Source: an uncultured Fibrobacter sp.
GTDB taxonomy: Bacteria; Fibrobacterota; Fibrobacteria; Fibrobacterales; Fibrobacteraceae
Direction: 5' to 3'
Length of the DNA stretch: 39,032 nt
Assembly (NCBI GenBank): GCA_946414025.1
Contig: CAMKMX010000030.1
Span: 1-39,032, forward strand
A model generated the notes under the pieces. That model made no database searches and was not told where the DNA came from. It saw only the letters and a program-made list of their open reading frames with translations. Position 1 is the stretch's first letter. Every line of letters starts with the position of its first letter. The position numbers were made by a program, and so were the translations under genes. This document shows, piece after piece, positions 1 to 6,520 of this stretch.

Positions 1-142
1 ATCCTTTTTGTGGGCGGTTCTCGCCCGGTTCCCCAGAAATACGACATCTGGCGGTAGGGCCAAATTTAGCATTTGGCTTGTGTTTCGGCAAACAAAAATG
101 GCCCGATTGTCACCCTGGAGTACAGCGTTAGGGGCTAAACGT
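1..142. other. Gene-free stretch with two small hairpins
   Basis: I see no convincing gene here. An open frame runs through it on the plus strand, but it has no family resemblance and crosses repeat elements. Two perfect small hairpins are visible: GGGCG-gttct-CGCCC (12-26) and GCCAAAT-ttagc-ATTTGGC (59-77). They could belong to the end of a structured RNA or a decayed element whose start lies outside the window. I do not recognise a known RNA family. Confidence 0.3.
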
Positions 143-185
143 GTCATTCTGAGCGGAGCCCGTAGGGCGAAGTCGAAGAATCTAG
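143..185 (+). repeat. REP-like GTCATTCTGAGC repeat
   Basis: The tract starts GTCATTCTGAGCGGAG and ends GAAGAATCTAG, a dispersed intergenic repeat pattern seen in many bacterial genomes. Related pieces occur at 20380-20408 (minus orientation), 33934-33950 and 38861-38929. It lies beside the two-hairpin repeat at 200-280. Confidence 0.5.
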
Positions 186-199
186 TCCTGATTATACAA

Positions 200-280
200 A
201 GGGGAAAGCCTTCCCCTCGCTTCAACCGCCTTCGGCGTTTTCCGCTACCCTTTCGCCTAGGGGACACCCCTAAAACCCCG
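200..280 (+). repeat. Two-hairpin dispersed repeat, copy A
   Basis: GGGGAA-agcc-TTCCCC (201-216) is followed by a second hairpin built on CCCTTTCGCCTAGGGG (248-263) and a tail ending CCTAAAACCCCG. The 3' half recurs at 3812-3850, and the whole architecture recurs at 15554-15646 inside a coding region. No open frame is shared by the copies, so this is a nucleic-acid element rather than a gene. Confidence 0.6.
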
Positions 281-307
281 TATTCATCAGTCCATAGACT
301 GCAGCCG

Positions 308-340
308 AAAAAAAAACACCCCTCCGAGCGCTCGGAGGGG
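308..340 (-). terminator. Rho-independent terminator of the small-ORF operon
   Basis: On the minus strand a perfect 22-base palindrome (CCCCTCCGAGC and its complement, 319-340) is followed by TGTTTTTTTTTC. It lies about 85 bases after the stop of the last gene of the minus-strand operon ending at 426. No T-run follows on the plus strand, so it is directional. Confidence 0.85.
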
Positions 341-425
341 CTTGACATGTCATAATTTAGTTCTAATCAAATCATTCTGTATGTCCCTGCAGGGACTCTA
401 AATCTTAATACTTATCACGGCTTGC

Positions 426-719
426 TTAGAGCTGAATGCCCATCTGCTTGCCTATCTCCAATAATAGACTCTTTACTGATGCAGTCTTGGCTTGCTCAGG
501 CTTCGTATCATTCCCTTGCTTGGCTAGACGTTCTACTGGTATAATGCCGAATTTCGGCTTCTCTTGCGCAACCATGGTAGGTTGCTCTTCTAATCTTGGA
601 CGCGCATAAGACGTCACTTTCTTGCCGACAGTCACAGAAGGGAGCTTGCGCACCTTTAACTCTGTCGGGCTAATAAGATCAATAATATAAGACGAGCTAT
701 TAAAAGTTACCTTAATCAT
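426..719 (-). CDS. Hypothetical protein, third gene of a small-ORF operon
   Basis: A 97-residue protein that I do not recognise. It begins with a short hydrophobic/beta-like stretch (IKVTFNSSSYIIDLI), has a polar middle rich in Lys, Pro and Glu, and ends in a probable helix (SVKSLLLEIGKQMGI). No signal peptide or membrane segment is clear. Its ATG overlaps the TAA of the preceding gene (TAATG at 717-721 on the minus strand), so it is probably translationally coupled. It is the last gene before the strong terminator at 308-340. The three-gene unit has the look of a plasmid, phage or integrated-element cassette, but nothing in the sequence proves that. Confidence 0.6.
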   Translation of the reverse strand: MIKVTFNSSSYIIDLISPTELKVRKLPSVTVGKKVTSYARPRLEEQPTMVAQEKPKFGIIPVERLAKQGNDTKPEQAKTASVKSLLLEIGKQMGIQL

Positions 720-1030
720 TAGAACTTCCCATCTACTTCGACGATTGAGGAGTAGTCCTTCAGCAAGGGTTGAACACGTTTCATGAAGGCGAGAACAACC
801 AACAGCAAGTCAAGCTCTAGCTTTTGACGATTCTGTTCACGAACCTTAACGGATGCGAGAGCCATGTCCAGTCTTAGCCAGTCATAACGTTCATCCGTAT
901 TCAAACGATTTTGAACGAACTTCAGGACTGAATCGAAACCTTCACTCTTCGCCTTATTCCAAAGATGAACCTCGCGGTCCATCGTGTCGTCCCTAAATTT
1001 GAATCTGTTCTTCGTCATCGGGGTAACCAT
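719..1030 (-). CDS. Hypothetical protein, second gene of a small-ORF operon
   Basis: A 103-residue, charged, mainly helical protein with no family I can name. Residues 15-60 are rich in Asp, Arg, Lys and Trp (DREVHLWNKAKSEGF, DERYDWLRLD), and residues 70-90 form a hydrophobic helix (LELDLLLVVLAFMKRV) that is amphipathic rather than clearly membrane-spanning. The start at 1030 is preferred to the internal Met at residue 5 because it makes a TAATG overlap with the gene upstream, the same junction type as at its own 3' end. The coupling suggests the three products are made in similar amounts and may work together. Confidence 0.6.
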   Translation of the reverse strand: MVTPMTKNRFKFRDDTMDREVHLWNKAKSEGFDSVLKFVQNRLNTDERYDWLRLDMALASVKVREQNRQKLELDLLLVVLAFMKRVQPLLKDYSSIVEVDGKF

Positions 1031-1191
1031 TACTTGTCGTTATCGAGACCAACGTAGTCCCAAAGCCGATTGAAATCGTAACCCTTATCTCGACAACGCT
1101 CCGACATGAAAGCATTGTGTTCCTCTTCGGAGCGGATGTTGTTGTACCTGTCCGCGTCTTCACGGTAGTTTCTACGATTTGATGTAGTCAT
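1030..1191 (-). CDS. Small protein (53 aa), first gene of the operon
   Basis: The frame reads MTTSNRRNYREDADRYNNIR to a C-terminal GLDNDK and is very hydrophilic, with many Arg, Asp, Glu and Asn. It is real rather than chance because an AAAGGAAA ribosome site lies 9 bases upstream, a good promoter sits directly above it, and its TAA overlaps the ATG of the next gene in the same TAATG arrangement used by genes two and three. The central residues (NNIRSEEEHNAFMSERCRDKGYDFNRLWDYV) look like two short helices. I do not recognise a domain, and it has no obvious helix-turn-helix that would make it the repressor of the palindromic operator upstream. Confidence 0.65.
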   Translation of the reverse strand: MTTSNRRNYREDADRYNNIRSEEEHNAFMSERCRDKGYDFNRLWDYVGLDNDK

Positions 1192-1206
1192 AAATTATTT
1201 CCTTTT

Positions 1207-1257
1207 GTTATTGATAACGGAATTGTTATCTATAACCAAAGATACCCTAACAAACAA
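1207..1257 (-). promoter_or_regulatory. Promoter with nested palindromic operator
   Basis: On the minus strand, TTGTTT (1252-1257), a 17-base spacer and TATAGA (1229-1234) form a sigma70-like promoter for the small-ORF operon. The -10 lies inside GTTATCTATAAC (1225-1236). A second copy, GTTATTGATAAC, is at 1207-1218, and the two are arranged as a larger inverted repeat (GATAAC-ggaatt-GTTATC at the centre). This is the layout expected for a repressor or autorepressor site. Confidence 0.65.
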
Positions 1258-1341
1258 CCCACGACAAGCGAAAAAAAGAAAAAATTAAATGTCCCGCACG
1301 TAAAAATTACAAAGAATGAACATGGAGTTATTTACCATCAT

Positions 1342-2970
1342 CTATGATAATTTCCCATAGTTCTTCTTTATGTATTTTAGAAACTTTTTGTATTCTGGGT
1401 TTTTCATGATATTTTCGCAAAGGTGTTTCCATTTGTCAGGATTACGTAATATAGGAGGATTGTGTATTACATACCAGATCCAAATAAGGCAAGGGGAACG
1501 AGTGTCCATATTTTCCCATACGATTTCAGGGACATCTTTGTCCGCTAGCAAGAACAAATTTTTTTCATGCATTATAGACCAGGAAATATATGAAGTATAG
1601 ATGATTTTTTTTATGCCGTCCCAAGCGAGCTTGTTGGCTACTATATAATCAATACTAGGTTTAAGAATCCGAAGCTCATTTTTATATTTGTTTTTATACG
1701 ATTGTACATGGGTTGATGCAAAGTCCCAAAAAGAAACATCAAAATATCTTATTCTGTAAAAATTTGGGTCGTTATGTATTAAATCAATTGTACCTTTTTT
1801 TGCTTTTGTTAATTCTCTTGAATCTTCTTTTATGTTTAGAAAACTTAAATGGCTTAGGAAATCACCGTCTGACAAACTATTTAAAATTTTTTCGGATAGA
1901 TTCGTTTTTTCTTTTTTTATTTTAAATAAATCACCTTTGCTAGCCATTGTTGAAAAATATTCTTCAATAGGCAAACGCTTACTTCCCACTTTAATGAAGT
2001 CGTTGTCAGCTAGTCTTGCTAAATTTGTAGGGTGATTACTCTGCGAAAAAACTGGTTTTTGAGACATCTCGAATTGTTTTATAGCGCGTGATGAGACCCC
2101 TCTTCCGCTTGGATTATCAATAAAATCAAGGCTGTAGGAATGAATATTAAAAAAATGCGCTAAAAGCCATATTTTGTCCAGTGGTTGACGGTATGCATTT
2201 GATAACGACCGATTATTTATGCTACTGAAACATGCTTTTTTAAAAAAGGCATGCAATTCATCGTTTGAAAGGTGTTCTGGGGAAAAAAAGTGAAGGTATT
2301 TATCGAAAAAATTTATTTCTTCAGAATTATTATTCGATAACGATTTTTTCAACTCTTCGGGAATATGTTTTTTCTTCAAATTGTGTGCGTTACATTCCCA
2401 GTAGTCTATCCCCAGAAACACCCTGATGTATTTCTCTTTTTTTCTATTTTTCAAAAGTTGCCAAAGTCTACTTATACTCCATCCAAATTGCATTTCTTTT
2501 GCAATGATTTGTTCTTTTTTTGACCATTTATCTTTTGTCTTTAATACTGGCAACCAATCTATGTTCTCTGTTTTTATATAGTTCTTGGGCTTTTTTGATT
2601 GGAATCCTCTTATCCACTCAAAGATTAGTTTGCCTTCTATAAATATTTTTTCATTTTCGTCTCTGTCACATAAATTATTATAGTGCTTTAGTATTTTTTT
2701 GAAGTATTCTTCGGCGTATGTTTTAGAATGCGTATTTGGAATATTAGAAGTATTTTCGCCGATGAAATAATTAAAAGTGCTACACATGGAGTTTTCCGGG
2801 GTCGCTTCGGCTATAATGTGGTTAAACCAAAAAAGAAGAAAACCCATGTGTGCAAAAAGATCTGCGGCGATTAGATGATAACTATTTATTGCCGACTCCA
2901 TGTAACTTCGGCAAGTCTCATCTAGTAATGGATGTTTTTCATGCGAGGCAACTTTCTTATTTCTGCTCAT
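1342..2970 (-). CDS. Orphan AT-rich hypothetical protein (542 aa)
   Basis: A large, Lys/Asn/Phe/Trp-rich protein with no domain I recognise. It has no signal peptide. An N-terminal hydrophobic helix pair (residues 28-50, containing LIAADLFAHMGFLLFWFNHI) is followed by mostly helical, basic sequence, with several Trp-rich patches near the C-terminus (AWDGIKKIIYTSYISWSIM, CLIWIWYVIHNPP). Codon and base use is strongly AT-rich compared with the core genes further right, which points to recent acquisition. It stands alone between an unknown cassette and a toxin-antitoxin pair, a setting where defence or element-maintenance genes are common, but the sequence offers no catalytic motif to support a function. 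The ATG has no Shine-Dalgarno; a -10 hexamer lies 7 bases before it. Confidence 0.65.
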   Translation of the reverse strand: MSRNKKVASHEKHPLLDETCRSYMESAINSYHLIAADLFAHMGFLLFWFNHIIAEATPENSMCSTFNYFIGENTSNIPNTHSKTYAEEYFKKILKHYNNLCDRDENEKIFIEGKLIFEWIRGFQSKKPKNYIKTENIDWLPVLKTKDKWSKKEQIIAKEMQFGWSISRLWQLLKNRKKEKYIRVFLGIDYWECNAHNLKKKHIPEELKKSLSNNNSEEINFFDKYLHFFSPEHLSNDELHAFFKKACFSSINNRSLSNAYRQPLDKIWLLAHFFNIHSYSLDFIDNPSGRGVSSRAIKQFEMSQKPVFSQSNHPTNLARLADNDFIKVGSKRLPIEEYFSTMASKGDLFKIKKEKTNLSEKILNSLSDGDFLSHLSFLNIKEDSRELTKAKKGTIDLIHNDPNFYRIRYFDVSFWDFASTHVQSYKNKYKNELRILKPSIDYIVANKLAWDGIKKIIYTSYISWSIMHEKNLFLLADKDVPEIVWENMDTRSPCLIWIWYVIHNPPILRNPDKWKHLCENIMKNPEYKKFLKYIKKNYGKLS

Positions 2971-2977
2971 ACAAAGA

Positions 2978-3005
2978 AATATATTTTATTATACCGAGAA
3001 AGCAA
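2978..3005 (-). promoter_or_regulatory. Candidate leaderless promoter of the orphan gene
   Basis: On the minus strand TTGCTT (3000-3005), 16 bases, TATATT (2978-2983), then 7 bases to the ATG at 2970. A second -10-like TATAAT lies at 2988-2993. No ribosome-binding site is present between the promoter and the start codon. Confidence 0.45.
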
Positions 3006-3086
3006 GTTATTTAGACTCAAATAAAGAACTTTAGAAGTCTGCGTGATACATTTATCTGCTGAAATACCACGAAAAAATAAGAATAA

Positions 3087-3443
3087 CTACGCCTTATACC
3101 GCACTCTTTTCTCAGCGACGCAAAGTTCCGTTTGTTTGGCGCGCTTTCTGAATTTCACTTTAGGGACAAGCGTCATCTGGATCCCCATGGCGTTCAGCAC
3201 CTTGAAAATGGTTTCAAAGCGCGGGTGCGCTTTTTCGTCTAAAGCCTTGTAAAGACTTTCACGGCCGAGTCCTGTCTTTTCAGCTATCTGCGACATTCCC
3301 TTGCTTCTGGCGATGTGTCCGATGGCTCGGAGAAACAGCGCGGGATCATCCGATTCACTGACCAAATTCAAATATTCGGCGACGATTTCTTCGCTGTCGA
3401 GGTATTCGGCAATGTCTAGAACTGTAGCTTCACTTTTTTTCAT
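3087..3443 (-). CDS. HTH antitoxin (HigA-like, addiction module antidote)
   Basis: A 118-residue DNA-binding antitoxin. Residues about 35-95 contain a helix-turn-helix of the addiction-module antidote type: LFLRAIGHIARSKGMSQIA, then a turn and TGLGRESLYKALDEKAHPRF, followed by IFKVLNAMGI, the usual ending of the fold. The N-terminal VLDIAEYLDSEEIVAEYLN is also typical of this family. It follows its toxin gene and overlaps it by 14 bases, the reversed order (toxin first) seen in HigBA-type modules. It is expected to bind the toxin and repress the shared promoter, probably at the palindrome 3747-3764. The C-terminus is basic (KFRKRAKQTE) and slightly extended. Confidence 0.88.
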   Translation of the reverse strand: MKKSEATVLDIAEYLDSEEIVAEYLNLVSESDDPALFLRAIGHIARSKGMSQIAEKTGLGRESLYKALDEKAHPRFETIFKVLNAMGIQMTLVPKVKFRKRAKQTELCVAEKRVRYKA

Positions 3444-3735
3444 CTTGCATTCCTCGCCAAATTACTTTAGCCTTTTCTATATCCCGATCTTGCGTAGATT
3501 TGTCTCCACCAATAAGAAGAATCACGATCGTGTCTCCATTTCTCACAAAATATAACCTATATCCAGGTCCATAATCAATCCGCATTTCTAATACGCCATC
3601 ACCAACGGATTTGTAATTTCCGAGATTGCCTCCCTCGACTTGTGTCAGACGAAAGAGTATTCTAGCTTTTGCTCGAAAATCCCGTAATTTACTCATCCAT
3701 TTCTTAAATGTAGGAGTCTGATTTATCGTAATCAT
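3430..3735 (-). CDS. RelE/ParE-superfamily toxin (HigB-like)
   Basis: A 101-residue toxin of the addiction-module killer family (RelE/ParE fold). The recognisable run is FKKWMSKLRDFRAKARILFR near the N-terminus, then GNLGNYKSVGDGVLEMRIDYGPGYRLYF and the closing VILLIGGDKSTQDRDIEKA. Members of the wider family cleave mRNA at the ribosome or inhibit gyrase; this subfamily is generally taken to be an mRNA interferase, which I infer rather than see. Its own ATG has no Shine-Dalgarno and lies only 9 bases beyond a -10 hexamer. The first Met fits the family start. Confidence 0.9.
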   Translation of the reverse strand: MITINQTPTFKKWMSKLRDFRAKARILFRLTQVEGGNLGNYKSVGDGVLEMRIDYGPGYRLYFVRNGDTIVILLIGGDKSTQDRDIEKAKVIWRGMQDEKK

Positions 3736-3744
3736 ACTACATTA

Positions 3745-3773
3745 AATGTATCTAATCGGATACACATTGTCAA
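3745..3773 (-). promoter_or_regulatory. Toxin-antitoxin promoter with perfect operator palindrome
   Basis: On the minus strand TTGACA (3768-3773), a 17-base spacer and TACATT (3745-3750). The spacer contains TGTATC-cgatta-GATACA (3747-3764), a perfect inverted repeat placed to block RNA polymerase. The transcript would begin about 2-3 bases before the toxin ATG at 3735. Confidence 0.8.
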
Positions 3774-3811
3774 GAGGTTAACTTGTTTTTTTAGGAAAAA
3801 GAGTGGCTCCC

Positions 3812-3850
3812 AACCCCTTCGCCTAGGGGCCCGGCCCCTAAAACCCCGAT
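3812..3850 (+). repeat. Two-hairpin dispersed repeat, copy B (3' half)
   Basis: CCCCTTCGCCTAGGGG (3814-3829) is followed by CCCGGCCCCTAAAACCCCGA. It is nearly identical to the 3' half of the copy at 200-280. It lies in the 213-base gap between the toxin-antitoxin pair and the KilA-N gene, where I see no gene. Confidence 0.6.
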
Positions 3851-3948
3851 GCAGTCAGGGAATCTAGTTGCACTTTATTCGATAACCTACGGAAATGATG
3901 ACATCTAGGTTAAACCATTTGGTCTTACAATTGCGGGTCTTCGCCAAT

Positions 3949-4758
3949 TTATTTCAATAGTCTGTTTTCTCCGACAGATTCCAATATTGTCATCTGCGAA
4001 ATGGCAATTTGGTTCAGCTTTTGCAATCGTTCTGGCTGCGGCAAGCCTTCCTTAATCAGGACGGAATTCAATGATTCCATGTTCGAAAGGCATATAAGTT
4101 GGTTTACTGTCGCGTAATCGCGGACATTTCCCAGCAAATCGACGTGTGCATCGCGCCATTCCTTAGCGGTAAATCCGAATAAGGCAACATTTAGAACATC
4201 AGCTTCGTTTGCATAAACCATGCTCATTTGCTGTTTTGTAAGTGTTGCAGGAATCAGGTTCTGTTTGATTGCGTCCGTATGGATACGGTAATTGATTTTA
4301 GAAAGTTCCCGCCGCACGGACCAGCCTATTTTTGCCTGCTCCGCTTCTTTGAGTCGCTGGTATTCGCGAATGAGGTAATACTTAAATTTTGGACTTAGCC
4401 AAGAACCAAATTCAAAGGCTATGTCCCTATGGGCGTATGTTCCTCCATAACGACCGGCACTCGAAATAAGCCCAATTGCGTTTGTCCGCTCAATCCACTG
4501 CTTGGCGGAAAGAACGTAACCATTGCTACCGGCATTGAATCTAATGTTACTGAATTCCGTAACATTAAAATCGGGGTTATTAACTTGCTCCCATATCCCC
4601 AAGAATTCGACCGCGTAGCGCGTACTAAGCCAATGTGAAATGACCAGACCCGTTGATTCGGCATTCTTGTGCTTTGCCATGTCTGTCAAGCTGATATAAT
4701 CGTCGTGGTTCCTTTGCATAAAGGAGATACTGTTATTGTCAAAGACAATCTTCTTCAT
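3949..4758 (-). CDS. KilA-N domain protein
   Basis: A 269-residue protein of the KilA-N family, a DNA-binding-type domain common in phages and bacterial accessory regions. Visible family motifs are DDYISLTDMAKHKNAES, ISHWLSTRYAVEFLGIWE, FNAGSNGYVLSAKQWIERTN and the hallmark GRYGGTYAHRDIAFEFGSWL at about residues 102-121. The C-terminal half, with QQMSMVYANEADVLNVALFG and NVRDYATVNQLICLSNMES, is the usual conserved extension. The start at 4758 is chosen over a longer frame (4833) because GGGAGGGG lies just upstream and the longer start would fall inside the -10 of the promoter. It stands alone; its biological role is not known to me. Confidence 0.88.
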   Translation of the reverse strand: MKKIVFDNNSISFMQRNHDDYISLTDMAKHKNAESTGLVISHWLSTRYAVEFLGIWEQVNNPDFNVTEFSNIRFNAGSNGYVLSAKQWIERTNAIGLISSAGRYGGTYAHRDIAFEFGSWLSPKFKYYLIREYQRLKEAEQAKIGWSVRRELSKINYRIHTDAIKQNLIPATLTKQQMSMVYANEADVLNVALFGFTAKEWRDAHVDLLGNVRDYATVNQLICLSNMESLNSVLIKEGLPQPERLQKLNQIAISQMTILESVGENRLLK

Positions 4759-4813
4759 CGACCCCTCCCTGCGGACAAGCGAAAAACCGCAGTGTCTGAA
4801 ATTTTGAGCACTA

Positions 4814-4825
4814 GAACATTTGTTC
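4814..4825. promoter_or_regulatory. Palindrome GAACATTTGTTC at the KilA-N start site
   Basis: A perfect 12-base palindrome sits just downstream of the -10, where transcription should begin. It matches the GAAC-N4-GTTC pattern of the Gram-positive LexA/DinR box. I recall that Fibrobacter LexA is reported to use another motif, so an element-encoded repressor is equally possible. Confidence 0.4.
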
Positions 4826-4832
4826 ACTATCA

Positions 4833-4861
4833 AATATAATCTTTCTAGGTGTGGCTGTCAA
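4833..4861 (-). promoter_or_regulatory. Promoter of the KilA-N gene
   Basis: On the minus strand TTGACA (4856-4861), a 17-base spacer and TATATT (4833-4838): a near-consensus sigma70 promoter. It predicts a leader of about 68 bases with a good Shine-Dalgarno before the ATG at 4758. Confidence 0.8.
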
Positions 4862-4941
4862 GATTTTTTTGAAAAAAACGAATTTTTCCCTCGAACAGGG
4901 GCAGGGGTCGTCTTTTGCCGTTCCAATAATCTATATTACGG

Positions 4942-4971
4942 TTGACATAGCTCTGCACTTTGCGGTGTAGG
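4942..4971 (+). promoter_or_regulatory. Possible promoter of the 5189 gene run
   Basis: TTGACA (4942-4947), an 18-base spacer and TGTAGG (4966-4971). The -35 is perfect and the -10 weak. If used, the RNA would carry the structured inverted repeat at 5004-5124 in a leader of about 210 bases. Apart from this, the minus-strand promoter and the inverted repeat, I see nothing in the 430-base gap 4759-5188. Confidence 0.4.
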
Positions 4972-5003
4972 GCGCAAGTTTAACGATGAGTTAGCTTTTA
5001 TTC

Positions 5004-5124
5004 TCGTTATCGAAATCTGGTAAATTTTGAATTCTGCGGGAGTAAGGCGAACACTCACGTCCAGCAATGGGCGTGGGTCGTTTGTTCTTATTGCAGAATG
5101 GGTTTACCAGAACCTCGATAACGA
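5004..5124. repeat. Long interrupted inverted repeat, leader structure or MITE-like element
   Basis: Arms 5004-5037 and 5093-5124 pair in three blocks of 10, 9 and 7 bases: TCGTTATCGA, TCTGGTAAA and ATTCTGC with their complements, separated by small bulges. The 55-base interior holds another hairpin, CACGtCC/GGgCGTG (5056-5075). It ends 64 bases before the GTG at 5189. No target-site duplication is evident. Confidence 0.7.
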
Positions 5125-5188
5125 TAAGTACATTCGGCACCACGCTTTTTTGTTGTTTGTACAAGCATAGGAGCTAGAAGGAGTCCTT

Positions 5189-6520
5189 GTGAGTCAGTTC
5201 GACGTGTATAAAGTCAAGACGGAAAATGCAGATTGGCGGGGAATCTGTTCCTTGAACGGAATCGACTTTGATACTTTTTGGACCAAGCAGGAATTTACCT
5301 CGTTAGCCAAATTGTTGAAACCTGGTGAATCGGTTCTTGGTTTTACTGCCGGAATGGTGCGGGTTACGGTATCGGGAAAGACAACTTTGTTAGGGAAAGA
5401 CTCTTGGCTTGTTGCCCTGACCGATATGAGACTTCTTTTGGTAACGACAACGCCGCTGAAAGGAACGGTCAAAAGCAAAAGTATCGATATAAAGAAAGTG
5501 TCGGGAATGGTTGCTTCGCAGAACAGGGCCTTGGGCCAATTGGTGATTGTGTCAAATGGTGGAATAGTCACTATTGAAAATGCCATGGTGAATACGGTCA
5601 AGAGCATAGAAAGCCTATTCAACAAAATAAAGGACATCGTCAAACCGCCTGAAACGACAAATCAGAAAGAAATAGTCCCTAATACAGAAACTCTTAATTC
5701 GCAGGAACAGATGGTTCAAGAGCCCAGGCAAATGAAAGTGCAGGCGAGAAAAGAACCTGTAGCGAATCCTTTTTCCGACGAATTGGATGAATACGAAGAA
5801 AAGACCGAATCGGATGTAAATTCAGTGGTTGCCGTTTTGGTGGCTTTTTTCTTTGGAGGTGTTGGAGTCCACGATTTTGTTTGGGGACGAGGCATTTTTG
5901 GAATAGAGAAAATTGCTTTTACTATTGCTGCGTGGCGGTCTGCTGCTAACGGGCATGAAATCATTTCGGCTTTGTTCGTCTTAGGGCTGACAGTTTGGGT
6001 TTTTATTGACATATTACGAATGCTGAATGGAAAGTATTTTAAAGGACGAACTTGCTCACGGATACCTCAAATTTTTCGTATAATAACCTTTATTTTGTGT
6101 GGTGCTGGATTATTGTTTAGTGTAGGGTCACTTCTTTCGGAAATTAGTGATAATTCAAAAAAAGATTATGGTGGACATGTTTACCATGATGACATAGTTG
6201 TGGCATATAATCAGAATGCGGCTCAGGCTAAGGTGAGATATGAAAATAGACGTTTCAGTATCATAGGACAGGTCGGCTCTGTAGAAAAAAATGTTTGGGG
6301 TGATTATTTGATAAAACTGGAATCAGGCGGCCTTGGATACGCAAACCCTACGAACAAGGTTAAGGAAATGGATCTCTACTTTTCAAGTAGGCAGTCAAAA
6401 GAAATTTTGCGATTGCAAAAGGGGAACCGTTTTGCTGCGAGTTGTATCGGTCGTGGCTTGACTTTTGGAACATATACGGCAGAAAAATGTATTTTGAAAC
6501 ATGTTGTTCAGTATAAATAG
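5189..6520 (+). CDS. PH-like, TM2 and OB-fold membrane protein
   Basis: A 443-residue modular protein. Residues about 40-155 look like a bacterial PH-type domain (VLGFTAGMVRVTVSGKTTLL, DSWLVALTDMRLLLVTT). A charged linker (155-205) leads to a TM2 domain at about 210-280, with VAVLVAFFFGGVGVHDFVWG and a second helix IISALFVLGLTVWVFIDILR, then another membrane helix near 294-316. The C-terminal 110 residues (VAYNQNAAQAKVRYENRRF to YTAEKCILK) resemble the tRNA_anti-like OB fold. A related OB domain ends the protein at 9757-10344. The GTG start is chosen because AAGGAG lies 5 bases upstream. It heads a gene run and abuts the next gene without a gap. Function unknown, probably at the inner membrane. 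Confidence 0.75.
   Translation: MSQFDVYKVKTENADWRGICSLNGIDFDTFWTKQEFTSLAKLLKPGESVLGFTAGMVRVTVSGKTTLLGKDSWLVALTDMRLLLVTTTPLKGTVKSKSIDIKKVSGMVASQNRALGQLVIVSNGGIVTIENAMVNTVKSIESLFNKIKDIVKPPETTNQKEIVPNTETLNSQEQMVQEPRQMKVQARKEPVANPFSDELDEYEEKTESDVNSVVAVLVAFFFGGVGVHDFVWGRGIFGIEKIAFTIAAWRSAANGHEIISALFVLGLTVWVFIDILRMLNGKYFKGRTCSRIPQIFRIITFILCGAGLLFSVGSLLSEISDNSKKDYGGHVYHDDIVVAYNQNAAQAKVRYENRRFSIIGQVGSVEKNVWGDYLIKLESGGLGYANPTNKVKEMDLYFSSRQSKEILRLQKGNRFAASCIGRGLTFGTYTAEKCILKHVVQYK

Noticed and set aside
8..355. Plus-strand open frame of 115 codons at the window start
   Set aside because: It crosses two dispersed repeats and a minus-strand terminator, has no ribosome site and reads as low-quality Arg/Pro-rich sequence.
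3949..4758. Part of an intact prophage
   Set aside because: KilA-N is phage-associated, but no capsid, terminase, integrase or lysis genes lie nearby.
4759..4833. Longer start for the KilA-N protein
   Set aside because: The 25 extra codons would begin inside the -10 hexamer; the shorter start has a strong Shine-Dalgarno and matches the family.
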